From the NCBI RefSeq assembly GCF_002891435.1, contig NZ_POUC01000002.1:1-64000 (forward strand): a stretch of 64,000 nt of DNA. The letters are read 5' to 3'. The first letter of the stretch is position 1; each line of letters starts with the position of its first letter. A program made the translations under genes and the position numbers. The DNA comes from Streptomyces cahuitamycinicus (GTDB taxonomy: Bacteria; Actinomycetota; Actinomycetes; Streptomycetales; Streptomycetaceae). Under the pieces are notes generated by a model. That model saw only the letters and a list, made by a program, of their open reading frames with translations. It was not told where the DNA came from and did no database searches. Positions 44,424-53,539 of the stretch are shown here, one piece after another.

Positions 44424-44879
44424 TCAGCCGGTGGCGGGACCGACATCGAGGTAGTCGACGTTGGGTAGTCCGGCTGCCGTCTGGAACGTGCCTTCGTCAG
44501 CGGCCTTCAGATCGCCGGCGGCGGTCATCAGGGCTGTCTTCGCGTCGGCGACTTCCGACTTGCCGGCAGATGTGTCGTCGGCTACCGCGGCCGCGGTCCG
44601 CAACGCCTTGGCGAAGGGTTTCCAGGAGTCAGCCGTGTACTTCGTCGGAGCGCGTGTCTCGTAGTCGGACACCAGATACTTGAGGCCGCGGTCCACGACC
44701 AGTGCGGCGGCACCCTGGTCCTGGAGCGCCGTTGCCGATGTCTTGGTCACCGGTGTCTTCGTTGCAGGTGTCTCCGCCGCAGCGGTGCCCGCCGAGAGCG
44801 GTGCCGCTAACGCCACGGACAACAGTGCGGCGGCGGCCACCTTCCAGTACTTCGAAACGACACGCGATCTGTGCCTCAA
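44424..44879 (-). CDS. Small secreted FIVAR-domain protein
   Basis: I place the start at TTG 44879, four bases after the PL9 stop, with GGAAGG as ribosome site inside that gene; no ATG or GTG gives a complete signal peptide. The 151-residue protein has a signal peptide (VAAAALLSVALAAPLSAGTAAA) and one FIVAR-like helical module (KYTADSWKPFAKALRTAAAV). FIVAR modules usually occur inside large surface glycosidases and bind sugars or tether proteins; a free copy is unusual. It ends with VDYLDVGPATG. A role as accessory to galactanase or pectin lyase is inference. Confidence 0.68.
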   Translation of the reverse strand: MRHRSRVVSKYWKVAAAALLSVALAAPLSAGTAAAETPATKTPVTKTSATALQDQGAAALVVDRGLKYLVSDYETRAPTKYTADSWKPFAKALRTAAAVADDTSAGKSEVADAKTALMTAAGDLKAADEGTFQTAAGLPNVDYLDVGPATG

Positions 44880-44883
44880 GATG

Positions 44884-46233
44884 TCACCTTCCGTCGTTCT
44901 CAAAGGCGCCGAGATCCGGCGCATTTCCACTGAAGGGCAGTCCCACGTCGGTGCCCCTGTCGATGAGGGCACTGTTCGCTGCGAGCCGGAGGTGGGGCAG
45001 TACGGGCAGGCTTCCGTCGGTCTGGCGGGGCGCGTCCCAGCCGGACGTCGACACGCTCTGGAACTGGGAGTTCGACAGGGGGACGCCGAGGTTCCAGGTG
45101 TTGTACGCGGCGTTCGTTCCGGTCATGTACGACGTCGGCGTTCCGGTGTAGGCGATGTTGTTGCGCAGGTTGCCCCGGCCGACGGCGGCGCCGCTCGAGT
45201 TGACTCCCCTCATGTTGAAGTTGGGGTGGTTTCCGTAGCCGGTGTTGTTGAAGAAGTCGTTGGCCACCGGGTGGTGGTTGGCGTAGAAGCCGGCCGCCTT
45301 GTTGAGGAATGCCACCGAGGAGCGGACGGTGTGCTTCGGCGCGTTCGCTTCGTAGTCGCCCCCGTAGCCGCCGGACTTGAAGCCGGCTCCGTTGCCGGAG
45401 GGCGTCGTGGTCCCCGGCACGTAGCCGTTGCGCCAGGCCCACGAGTTCTCGATGGTCACGGGCGAGTAGGTGGAGATGAGGTCGAACCCGTCATCGGCGT
45501 TCCACCACGCGCGGCAACCCCGGAAGACGTTCGCGGCGCGGCCGGCCGGCGTGTAGTGCGAACCGAATCCGTCGGCGTTCTCGCCCGGCCCGTCGTTGCT
45601 GCGCAGATCGTAGTTGTCGTGCGAGTCCGAGTTGAGGACGAGGTTGCCGCCCCCGCCGTTGATGAACAGGCCGGTGCCCATGTGGTGGTGGGTGTTGATC
45701 TGTTCGAAGACGCCGTTGCTGCCGGAGATCCAGATGCCCCAGGACTCGGCGTTCCGGGTGTTGTTCTGCGGAACGCCCTTGACTTCCAGTCCTTTGAGGT
45801 GGATCCAGCTGCCGGTGACGTTGAAGCCCTTGATGCGGCAGTTGTCCGTCATCCGCGAGAAGTCGAAGACCGGCTTCTCGCCCGGATAGGCCCAGTACCG
45901 GATCGGGTTGCCCGAGCTGCCGCTCTTGTTCAGGGTGATCGCGTCGACTCTCGCGGTCTGGCTCGAACAGGCGCTGTTCGCGCGGGTGTAGGCGTAGGTG
46001 CCGCCCCGGAAGTAGGCCGTGTCGCCCGCCTTGGCGACGGCCTGTGCACGGGCGATCGACCGCCACGGAGCGGCCTGCGTACCCGCTGCGCCGTCGTTTC
46101 CGTTCGGGGCGACGTAGTAGGTGTTCCCGGCCGCCGCGGCGCTCGCGGACGCCGAGCCGGGGGCCATGACGATGGAACTCGCCGTGACCACCGAGAGCAG
46201 GAGGGCGCGGGTGACGAACTTCGCGGTTCTCAC
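44884..46233 (-). CDS. Secreted pectate lyase, family 9-like beta-helix
   Basis: GTG 46233 (four bases after the PL11 stop) gives 449 residues. A signal peptide precedes TYYVAPNGNDGAAGTQAAPW, the usual start of right-handed parallel beta-helix proteins. The PL9 calcium/lysine core is recognisable (NSDSHDNYDL, GENADGFGSHY, CRAWWNADDGFDLI). The family cleaves polygalacturonate by beta-elimination. It sits between PL11 and the FIVAR gene with 4-base gaps on both sides, so translation is coupled. Confidence 0.83.
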   Translation of the reverse strand: MRTAKFVTRALLLSVVTASSIVMAPGSASASAAAAGNTYYVAPNGNDGAAGTQAAPWRSIARAQAVAKAGDTAYFRGGTYAYTRANSACSSQTARVDAITLNKSGSSGNPIRYWAYPGEKPVFDFSRMTDNCRIKGFNVTGSWIHLKGLEVKGVPQNNTRNAESWGIWISGSNGVFEQINTHHHMGTGLFINGGGGNLVLNSDSHDNYDLRSNDGPGENADGFGSHYTPAGRAANVFRGCRAWWNADDGFDLISTYSPVTIENSWAWRNGYVPGTTTPSGNGAGFKSGGYGGDYEANAPKHTVRSSVAFLNKAAGFYANHHPVANDFFNNTGYGNHPNFNMRGVNSSGAAVGRGNLRNNIAYTGTPTSYMTGTNAAYNTWNLGVPLSNSQFQSVSTSGWDAPRQTDGSLPVLPHLRLAANSALIDRGTDVGLPFSGNAPDLGAFENDGR

Positions 46234-46237
46234 AGCG

Positions 46238-48091
46238 TCAGCTCCCGGAGTAGGTGATGTTCGGCCGGGGGGGCCGGGTCATGCCGGCACCGAGGAAGTA
46301 GTCGACGTGGTGGGACTGCATGTATCCCTTGAGCGTCATGGCGTTGCGGTAGGCGGGGTTGTGCGCGAGCGTGTACAGCCGTGTGCTCGTCGGGTGATCG
46401 GTGGTGAAGATGATCAGCTGGTTGTGGCTCGCGTTGGTGTACACGGCTTCCTCACGCCAGTCGCCGAGGATGTCGCCGTAGAAGGTGGGCTGGACGTTCT
46501 GGCTCGCGTCGACCGCTCCGTAGTTCGAGGTGGTGAGCAGCCGTGTCAGGCTGTTGGTGGGCTTGGGGTTGTTCGGGTCCCACTTCTCGAACTTGCCGTC
46601 GTTGAGCAGTTCCATGGTGATGTCGCCGTCCCACCACAAGCCCAGCTGCGGCCAGGGACGTAGTGAGGTGTTCGGTTCGGTGAGGCGGTTGGCGGGTGCG
46701 TTGTAGAGGCCTGAGAAGGACCAGACCTCCATGCCGGGGAACCGCGGGTCGATGTCGCCGGCCATGCCGCGTCCCACGTCGGCGGTGCCGGACGCGGTGT
46801 GTCGCCAGATGATGGAGCCGTTGGCCGCGTCGTAGTAGTACTCGCGCAGACCGCTGGGGTTGTCCTGCTGGACGCCGTAGCCCTGCAGGCCCGGCCGGTT
46901 GGGGTCCATCTTGGCGATGTGGAAGCGGTCGCCGTGGATGACGCCCGCGGGGCCCAGGGAGTACCGCAGGGTGCCGTCGCCGTTGAGTACGAAGCCTATC
47001 TCGGCGACCTCGTCGGTCCCGTCGCCGTTGACGTCGATGACGCGGGTGTTGTGCCCGTCGGGTGTGTTCTGGTTGCCGCGCAGCCACTTCCACTGCTGGG
47101 TCAGGGACTGGCCGGTGAACTGCCAGGCGCCCATCATGAGGTTGAACGCCCCGTTGCCCCTCCGGTTCTTCATGAAGGCGACCAGACTGGGCCGGGAACC
47201 GTCGAGGTAGCCCACACCGAACCGGGCGTACATCGGGCCGTCCGCCAGGTAGTCCGTCGGCACGGGAGCGGTCGCGCGGGGCGCCCCGGTCATGCCGTCG
47301 AGGATCGCGATGAACTGGCGGTTGTTGTCGCTGTGGGTGAATGTGGTGCCGTTGCCGAAGCGGACGCCGTTGGCGATCCGCACGGCGACCTCGGCGCGGC
47401 CGTCGCTGTCGAAGTCGTAGACGGTCACGCCGTCGTTGTGGCCGACGTCGATGGTGGACGATCCGCCTTCGATGTTGTTCTGGTTGCTGCTGTTCGGGCC
47501 CATGTTGACCGACCAGAGGAGCTGCCCGTCGCGCCGGTAGGCCTCGAGTGTCTGCGGGGATGTCTGGCGGTCCAGGACGAAGTCGTACTCACCGTCACCG
47601 TCGAGGTCGCCGACCCAGACGAACTTCACCGGGCCACCGGCGCGCAGTGGTACGCGGAGGGCCGGCTCGACGGCGTGGTTGGCGGTCAGGGTGAAGGCGC
47701 CGCTCGGTGGCTGCTCCGCGCCGTTGATCACGGGCCGTACCCGGTAGCTGTTCGACCGGGTCAAGTCGGCCGTCGAGTCGGTGAAGTTGGTGCCTCCGGT
47801 CAGGACCGCGGAGTTGAGCCTGACCTCCTGGCCTGAGGCGGTGGACCGGTAGACGTTGAACCCGATGCCGTCCGGGTCGAGCCCCAGCAGCCGCCAGGAG
47901 ACGAGAACACTGGTGTTGCTCGACCGCACGGCCACGACGCCGCGGCCGAGGTTCTCCATCGGTCTGGCGGCCGCCGCCGCGACGCCGTCCGCCGGCGTCG
48001 CGGCACCCGCCTCGACCGCGAGCGTCGTGGCCGCGACCGACAGGAGTACCGCTGTGGCCCCGGCTAACGGAACCTTGATGGACTGTTTCAT
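46238..48091 (-). CDS. Secreted rhamnogalacturonan lyase, PL11
   Basis: The 617-residue protein has a signal peptide and the PL11 fold: RPMENLGRGVVAVR at the mature N-terminus, a fibronectin-like strand set, then the propeller with repeated calcium loops (GDLDGDGEYDFVLDR, DFDSDGRAEVAVR, DVNGDGTDEVAEIGF). The C-terminal GDILGDWREEAVYT is the family's strongly conserved end region. It cleaves the rhamnogalacturonan I backbone. It is the first intact gene of the pectin operon, 44 bases after the decayed transporter. Confidence 0.92.
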   Translation of the reverse strand: MKQSIKVPLAGATAVLLSVAATTLAVEAGAATPADGVAAAAARPMENLGRGVVAVRSSNTSVLVSWRLLGLDPDGIGFNVYRSTASGQEVRLNSAVLTGGTNFTDSTADLTRSNSYRVRPVINGAEQPPSGAFTLTANHAVEPALRVPLRAGGPVKFVWVGDLDGDGEYDFVLDRQTSPQTLEAYRRDGQLLWSVNMGPNSSNQNNIEGGSSTIDVGHNDGVTVYDFDSDGRAEVAVRIANGVRFGNGTTFTHSDNNRQFIAILDGMTGAPRATAPVPTDYLADGPMYARFGVGYLDGSRPSLVAFMKNRRGNGAFNLMMGAWQFTGQSLTQQWKWLRGNQNTPDGHNTRVIDVNGDGTDEVAEIGFVLNGDGTLRYSLGPAGVIHGDRFHIAKMDPNRPGLQGYGVQQDNPSGLREYYYDAANGSIIWRHTASGTADVGRGMAGDIDPRFPGMEVWSFSGLYNAPANRLTEPNTSLRPWPQLGLWWDGDITMELLNDGKFEKWDPNNPKPTNSLTRLLTTSNYGAVDASQNVQPTFYGDILGDWREEAVYTNASHNQLIIFTTDHPTSTRLYTLAHNPAYRNAMTLKGYMQSHHVDYFLGAGMTRPPRPNITYSGS

Positions 48092-48135
48092 GGATCCTCC
48101 CGTGCAGGGGCAGGGCTCGTGCCTGACTGAAGAAC

Positions 48136-49469
48136 TCAGCGCAGGTGCGAGGACTGCGCGTCGAAAGGCGGGACTACGCGCGTGCTTCTTCGGAACTTCA
48201 TGGAGCCGGCGGCCAGGTTGGCGATGAAGTGGCGCGAGCCGATCAGGAAGACCCCGATCAGCGGTATCACCGACATGAGCGCTCCGGCGATGACCATCGA
48301 CTGGTCGGTGGTGTAGAGGCCGTTCAGCTGCTGCACGGCCACCTGCAGCGTCACCTTGCCCGGGTCGTTGATGGTGCGCTGCCCGCCGTAGAAGGGCCGG
48401 GGCTCACGCATCTCCGGCCTCGTGAAGGAGCGCGGCGAAGACGGGAACAGCGACATCTCCGTGAACGCCTTGACCTGGTTCTCCGGAGACTGCAGCCAGG
48501 TGATGAACTTGTAGGCCGCCTCGGGGTTCTTCGAGTACTTGGTGATCGCCAGGAACGAGCCGCCGACATCGCACGCGCCACCGGGCGGGTCGGCCACCCG
48601 CCACTTGCCCTCGGTCTTCGGTGCGGCCGACTCCGGAAAGGCCAGGCCCCACCACACCGCGCCGATACCCACCGGCTGCCGGCCGCTGGTGATCACGCCG
48701 TACAAGTCGGTGGAGCCCTCCGGGGCGCCGGCCGACAGGCCGTCCCTGCCGATCCGGTAGGCCAGTTCGAATGCCTCGCGCAGCTCGTCCCGGTCGCCGG
48801 CGTACCGGCCGTCCTCGGTCATGAACTCACTGGCCAGCTGGCCGAGCCGGATGCTCCAGACGTGGCGGATGTTGGGGCAGATCACCGCGCGCTCCCGGGA
48901 CTTCTGCAGCTCCTTGCCCAGGGCGATGAAGCCGTCCCAGTCGGGGCCCGGGCGGCCAGCTCCTCCGGGTCGGTGGTGATCCCGGCTTCCTGAAACAGGT
49001 CGGTGCGGTAGAACAGCCCGGTGGGCCCGGTGTCCATGGGGAACGCGATCATCCGGCCCTCGGGCGTGATGCACTCGTTCCACTTCCAGTCCAGGTACCG
49101 GCTCTTCAGCTCGGCCGCCCCGAAGTCGTTCAGGTCGACGAACACGTCCTGGTTGGGGAAGTAGGTGGCCACGTCCGAGTTGATGCCGATGATGTCCGGC
49201 ACCAGCGACTTGCCGGCGAGCGCGGTACGCACTTTGGTGTTGAAATGGCCGCCGATGTTGGTGCGGCTGATTCTGAAGCCCTCGGCCCCGGGAATGCCCC
49301 TCGTCTCTGCCCGGGCGACCAGCTCGTCGCTCACCGACCGGTCCCAGGTCCACAGCGTGATCTCGTCCGAGTCGCCGAGCGAGCGCTGCGACCCGCAGCC
49401 GGCCGTCCAGTACTCTCCGGCGGCCGCTCCGGCGCCCAGTGCCAGAAGCCGTCTTCGTGACACTGCCAT
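48136..49469 (-). pseudogene. Decayed sugar importer: frameshifted binding protein fused to a permease tail
   Basis: ATG 49469 starts a binding lipoprotein (RRRLLALGAGAAAGEYW, lipobox-like TAGC, DEITLWTWDRS). The frame breaks at about 48945-48955; the continuation (DWDGFIALGKELQ, GSFLAITKYSKNPEAAYKF) is in the next frame. At PFYGGQRTI the binding protein ends and the frame passes directly into the last 60 residues of a MalG-type permease (NDPGKVTLQVAVQQLNGLYT, ALMSVIPLIGVFLIGSRHF). The first permease, most of the second, and the binding protein's C-terminus are gone. It cannot transport. It lies just ahead of the pectin lyases in the same direction. Confidence 0.78.
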
Positions 49470-49746
49470 GGGCGTGTGCACCACCTTCCGAGCGAGCGGC
49501 CCGCCCCGTGATTGCTCCGGCGGTGACCGAACAGACATCGCGAACCGCTGCTCTGGTTGAACGAGGGGCGGGCGTTCTCGAGGAGGCTCAGCACTGCCGC
49601 CGACACACCGCACACATCGCTGCCCACGAGCGGCGGTGTGGACCTCATGGCTCACAGGACGAAGCGGCTGCCGCGCAGCTCCGTACCCGTCGCCGGGCCC
49701 CTGGGCCTGCTGTGCGCCAGACGGAAGGCTCTGGCCGGTACCGTGG

Positions 49747-50949
49747 CTAGCCCACGCCGCTCATGATGGCGTTGATGATGCCCTGCTGGGTCACCGTGAG
49801 GGAGCGCCGGTTGAAGAGTCCGAACCCGTACCGATCGGTTGTGCCATTGTCCCAGTAGACGGGGGCCGCCCCGTATTTCTTGGCGGTGGCCGTGACAGCC
49901 CGCGCGAAGTCCGCGCGATACCTGTTGTTCGACGAATCGAACGACGACTTGTCGATCGCGCCGTACTCGCCGAGCACTACCGGATACCCCTTCGTGACGA
50001 AGGTGTCATGCATCTTTTTGAGCTGGGAATCCAGGTAGTCCTCCTGGCCCCAGGTCGACGTTCTCGATGGATTGGTCGCCGCTCGCCCCCACTGCGTGAT
50101 GGTGCCGCTTTCCTCTCCGGCGAAGTCCCACGGGCTGTAGTGGTGGACGGAGATCATGATGCGCCGCTCGTTGGCGGGAATGGAGGGGGATCGATACTGG
50201 TCGGACGGAAGCTTGAAGCCGTAATTCCCTGCGGTGTAATCGATGTTCGTGTTCCAGCCGGGGACGAGCAGCCACCTCGAGCTGTTGTTTCCGCCGGTTT
50301 TCCGCACGGTGTCCACGAAGATCTGGTTGTAGCTGTTGATGTTCGAGTAGCACGGCTGGGTCGGGTTGCCGTACTGCCCGTCAAACTCCTCGTTCATGGA
50401 CTCCAGGATCAGGCGCTGGTCGTAGTTCTTGAACCGGTTCGCGATTTGCTGCCAAGCTTTCTGGTACTTGTCCTTGATCGTCGTTTGGGAGGGTGAATCG
50501 CAGATCAGCCAGGAGCCGTTGATGGTCTTGTATCCGTCACCGTGCATGTTGATCATCACATGCAGGCCCCTGTTGTAAGCGTAGTTGACGACTTCTTGGA
50601 TTCGGTTCAGCCAGGAGGGATTTATCGTGTAATTCGGGCCGGGTCCTATGCTGCCCAGGTAGGAGACCGGGATCCGGATCGTCTTGAACCCTGCCGCCCT
50701 CACTTTGTCGATGAGGGCTTGGGTGACGGTCGGCTGGCCCCATGCCGTTTCGCTGGGGTATCCGTTGGTGGTGGCTTCGAGTTGGTTCCCCAGATTCCAT
50801 CCCGCGCCCATGTCGGCCACGATCTGCGAAGCGCTCGACTGTGCCACGGTGTCGGCCGATGCCTGATGTGCAGCGCCGTACACGGATGCGGCAACCGTCA
50901 ACAGGACGGCAAGGAAAACGACTCTGATCTTCCCTGCTAGTGAAACCAT
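49747..50949 (-). CDS. Secreted endoglucanase, glycoside hydrolase family 5
   Basis: ATG 50949 follows GAGAGGAAAG, giving 400 residues. A signal peptide ends near QASA. The GH5 barrel shows MGAGWNLGNQLEAT, KTIRIPVSYLG, acid/base in ILESMNEEFDGQ and nucleophile in PVVLGEYGAID, with the conserved ISVHHYSPWDF between. It hydrolyses cellulose or related beta-glucans. No binding module is present. It stands alone between the decayed transporter and the broken hydrolase, with no CebR-type box in its immediate upstream region. Confidence 0.9.
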   Translation of the reverse strand: MVSLAGKIRVVFLAVLLTVAASVYGAAHQASADTVAQSSASQIVADMGAGWNLGNQLEATTNGYPSETAWGQPTVTQALIDKVRAAGFKTIRIPVSYLGSIGPGPNYTINPSWLNRIQEVVNYAYNRGLHVMINMHGDGYKTINGSWLICDSPSQTTIKDKYQKAWQQIANRFKNYDQRLILESMNEEFDGQYGNPTQPCYSNINSYNQIFVDTVRKTGGNNSSRWLLVPGWNTNIDYTAGNYGFKLPSDQYRSPSIPANERRIMISVHHYSPWDFAGEESGTITQWGRAATNPSRTSTWGQEDYLDSQLKKMHDTFVTKGYPVVLGEYGAIDKSSFDSSNNRYRADFARAVTATAKKYGAAPVYWDNGTTDRYGFGLFNRRSLTVTQQGIINAIMSGVG

Positions 50950-51183
50950 GAGCTTTCCTCTCTTCCAGCCTTGAGGGTGTCGGCCCCCATGTGGACCTGT
51001 CTGCCCGAGTGTCAGCGGCCGGAGCAGCACCGGGTGTTCAGAGGTGTCGTTCCCGCCCTCTCCCTGGGAACGTACACAGACAATTGAGCCACCCACGGCT
51101 TGCCTCGCAGCGTTCCGCGAAGTGGTCGGAGCTGCGAAGCGCCCGCGCTGCGCATGGGGCCGGGCGCCGTGCGTGGTTGATCC

Positions 51184-51716
51184 TCAGCTCAGGGCGGATT
51201 CCCAGGTGGTGGTGCTGGAGGTGGTGCCGGAGCGAAGGAGGTCGTGGGCCGCGGTGTCGCCGTACAGACTCCACCGCATCCAGTCCACGAAGGTGTTGAG
51301 GGTGCGGGAGTCGCCGAGGTAGTTGCTGTGGCCCGCATAGCGGAAGGCGACGAACGCCTTGGCGGCGGGCAGTTCCCGAAACGCCTGACGAGCGGAGGAG
51401 ATCGGGGCACGCTCCGTCGCGGTCGCCGTGCATGAACAGGGCCTTGGCGCGGACCGACGGGCTCGGGTTGCCCACGCCCACACAGGACATGGGGACCATG
51501 GGCCGTGATCCGTGCGTCCGGCCGGGCCGTCAGCAGGCCGTGGGTGGTCATGCCGCCCATCGAGTGGTCGGAGACGCCGACTCCGACCGCGAACCGCTGG
51601 GGCGGAGCTCCGGCCCTCGCAGTGGCAACCGCTGGTCCCGTGCCGAGCAGGGACATGCCTACGCCCGCGGCTCCGGCTGCGCTCAGGGGCAGGAAGTTAC
51701 GCCGTTGCATGGTCAT
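51184..51716 (-). pseudogene. Decayed paralogue of the secreted alpha/beta hydrolase at 40924
   Basis: The start matches the intact paralogue (MTMQRRNFLPLSAAGAAGVG), but about 100 residues are missing where RFAVGV is joined to SDHSMGGMTTHGLLT. The rest is spread over three frames: CVGVGNPSPSVRAKALFMHGDRD in the second, and SSARQAFRELPAAKAF to DWMRWSLYGDTAAHD in the third, ending at 51184. The nucleophile Ser has lost its normal setting (SDHSMGG). The lectin domain is absent. Not functional. Confidence 0.75.
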
Positions 51717-52259
51717 GAGGACTCCTGGTGTGGGGGTTTGCGGAGCGCTGCTCGATCACGCGCCGGGAAGGGGCATCGGTGATGCTGCGGCGGTGACGCT
51801 GACCGAGGTGGTGGGGGGGAGTAACCGTGGGGGGTGGTCAGGTCGGCGTTTTGCGCACGGTGGAGGACGTACCGGCCTTGCCCATGGCAGCGACCGTGGT
51901 GGCGATCGATGTGGCGTGGTCTTGCGAGCAGAGACACGGCGAGCCGGTGAACACCGGCCGACCGGTGACTCGATCATGGCGAAAGCCCTTCGCACCCATC
52001 TGCCCGCCCATCTGATGGGGGATGGGAATTCCACGGAAGCGTCGCAGAGGGTGCCTCTCCTTCCACTCGTCGTGCGCCGGGCGCTTCTGGGAGCGTTCCC
52101 ATGGGGTCTTGCAACAGTCAGAGTCCCGATCGGGTGCCTATCTGTCAATCATCGGAGCTCAACTCTGTTGCCTTCGACGCGCATTCGACGGATCGCAGGG
52201 TGGGAGGCGCTGTGTGGTGTCTCCGCGGTCCGCCCGGTCCCGCCCGCGGCGGTCCGTCG
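51717..52259. other. Intergenic region with a CebR-type box
   Basis: I see no gene here. Apart from the palindrome at 52088-52101 it holds no convincing promoter or repeat. Confidence 0.4.
52088..52101. promoter_or_regulatory. CebR-type operator (cello-oligosaccharide repressor box)
   Basis: TGGGAGCGTTCCCA differs by one base from the known Streptomyces CebR box TGGGAGCGCTCCCA. It lies 372 bases before the start of the decayed hydrolase and 830 beyond the PaaX gene start, so its target gene is unclear; it may be left over from a cellulase promoter lost by rearrangement. Confidence 0.5.
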
Positions 52260-53264
52260 TCAGCCGTGACCGATACCCGCACTCATGCCGGCGATCGTAT
52301 GGGCCCTGATGTCGAGATGCGGCCCCTCCGCGCATCGGGTCACCACAGCGCGGACATGGTCCTGGGCCGGCTGGAGGAGACCGTCGTACACCGCGACGCA
52401 GACTTCCCGCGCCCGTGACCGGGGCCAGCCGGGCGGCAGCAGCCCGATGGGGAGCAACGGGTCCAGGATGGGGAAGTGCCGGTAGGCATGCATGACCTCG
52501 GTCCGGGCGCGCACCGCGTCGGCACCGGTGACGTCGTCGGCGCTGATGTGTGGCAGCAAGCCGCTCCATCGGCTGATGAAAGCCTGGTAGTGCTCGGCGA
52601 TGCCCGGCAGGTCCCAGGCCTGGACCGGGTTGCGGTCAACCTCCGTGTCCAGATCCTCCTGCCGCGCGCGGAACACGGTCACCGCTCCCCGCGCCAGGTC
52701 TGCCACCTCGATCCGCCCCTTGGGGGTCAGGGGGTGCGGCGACACCCAGAGCGCGTCGTACAGCGGCGCGAATCCGCGCCAACGCAGCGCGGTGCGCAAC
52801 GCGCGCCGCCGCGTGCTCTCCTGTTCCGGGACGGAGAAGGCGATCAGCGTCCACTGCCCGTCCCATGAGTCGGGTTGAGTGGTGAAGGTGGCGATCGAGC
52901 TGGCGCCGCTCCACAGGTCGACGGTGGCCTGCGACGTCAGTCGGTAGGAGCTGTACCGCCCTTGCCGACTGCTCTCCAGCACCCCTCGGCGCATCAGCCT
53001 GCTGATCGTCGTACGGGCGGCGCCCGCGGTCACCTGGAACTCGCCGAGCAATGCCACGATCGCCGCCGACGGCAACCAGGCCCGAACGGGGAACGTGTAG
53101 TCGGCGATCAAAGTCACCGCGAGTCCCTGCGGCGAGACGCTGCTCTGCCAGCCGGGCGACTGCACGGGTCCGGCGGCGCCGTCACCCTCGTCGGAGAAGA
53201 TCTCCTCGAGGTGGGACAGGTTCGGCAAGGTCGGCTCCGACGCGGAGGGCACGGTCGGCACCAC
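52260..53264 (-). CDS. PaaX-family transcriptional regulator
   Basis: About 334 residues from GTG 53264 (GTG 53261 and 53252 are alternatives; no ribosome site is seen for any). The winged helix AWLPSAAIVALLGEFQVTAGAARTTISRLMRR is cited here by its core TAGAARTTISRLMRRG near residue 85. The PaaX central domain (GQWTLIAFSVPEQESTRRRALR) and C-terminal domain follow. PaaX proteins repress phenylacetate and other degradation genes and respond to CoA esters. No paa gene is in the window. The 60-residue N-terminal extension is longer than usual. Confidence 0.82.
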   Translation of the reverse strand: MVPTVPSASEPTLPNLSHLEEIFSDEGDGAAGPVQSPGWQSSVSPQGLAVTLIADYTFPVRAWLPSAAIVALLGEFQVTAGAARTTISRLMRRGVLESSRQGRYSSYRLTSQATVDLWSGASSIATFTTQPDSWDGQWTLIAFSVPEQESTRRRALRTALRWRGFAPLYDALWVSPHPLTPKGRIEVADLARGAVTVFRARQEDLDTEVDRNPVQAWDLPGIAEHYQAFISRWSGLLPHISADDVTGADAVRARTEVMHAYRHFPILDPLLPIGLLPPGWPRSRAREVCVAVYDGLLQPAQDHVRAVVTRCAEGPHLDIRAHTIAGMSAGIGHG

Positions 53265-53419
53265 TGTAACGGTTGTGAAATCGCCGGGCGGAGCCCTGCC
53301 GCGATTGCTCCACCCTGCGGGACCTGCGGGCACCGGTGCCTGCTCACCGAACACCGCGCCGGCCTGGAACTTCTGCGGCTCGCCCTGAACGACGACGGCT
53401 CGCCCTGGGTCCACGTCCT

Positions 53420-53535
53420 GCCGCGGCGCGTGGCGATGCCGATGAGGCGGTCCTCCTCGTCCACCACGGGCAGCCGCTCGACGCCCCGTCGCTCCATCAG
53501 CCGTGCCGCGTCCGGGACGCACGACGACGAGGTCG
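53420..53535 (-). pseudogene. CBS-domain protein remnant
   Basis: The minus strand reads AARLMERRGVERLPVVDEED then RLIGIATRR, half of a CBS domain, with no plausible continuation on either side. It abuts the P-type ATPase relic of the opposite strand. Confidence 0.5.
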
Positions 53536-53539
53536 CCAC

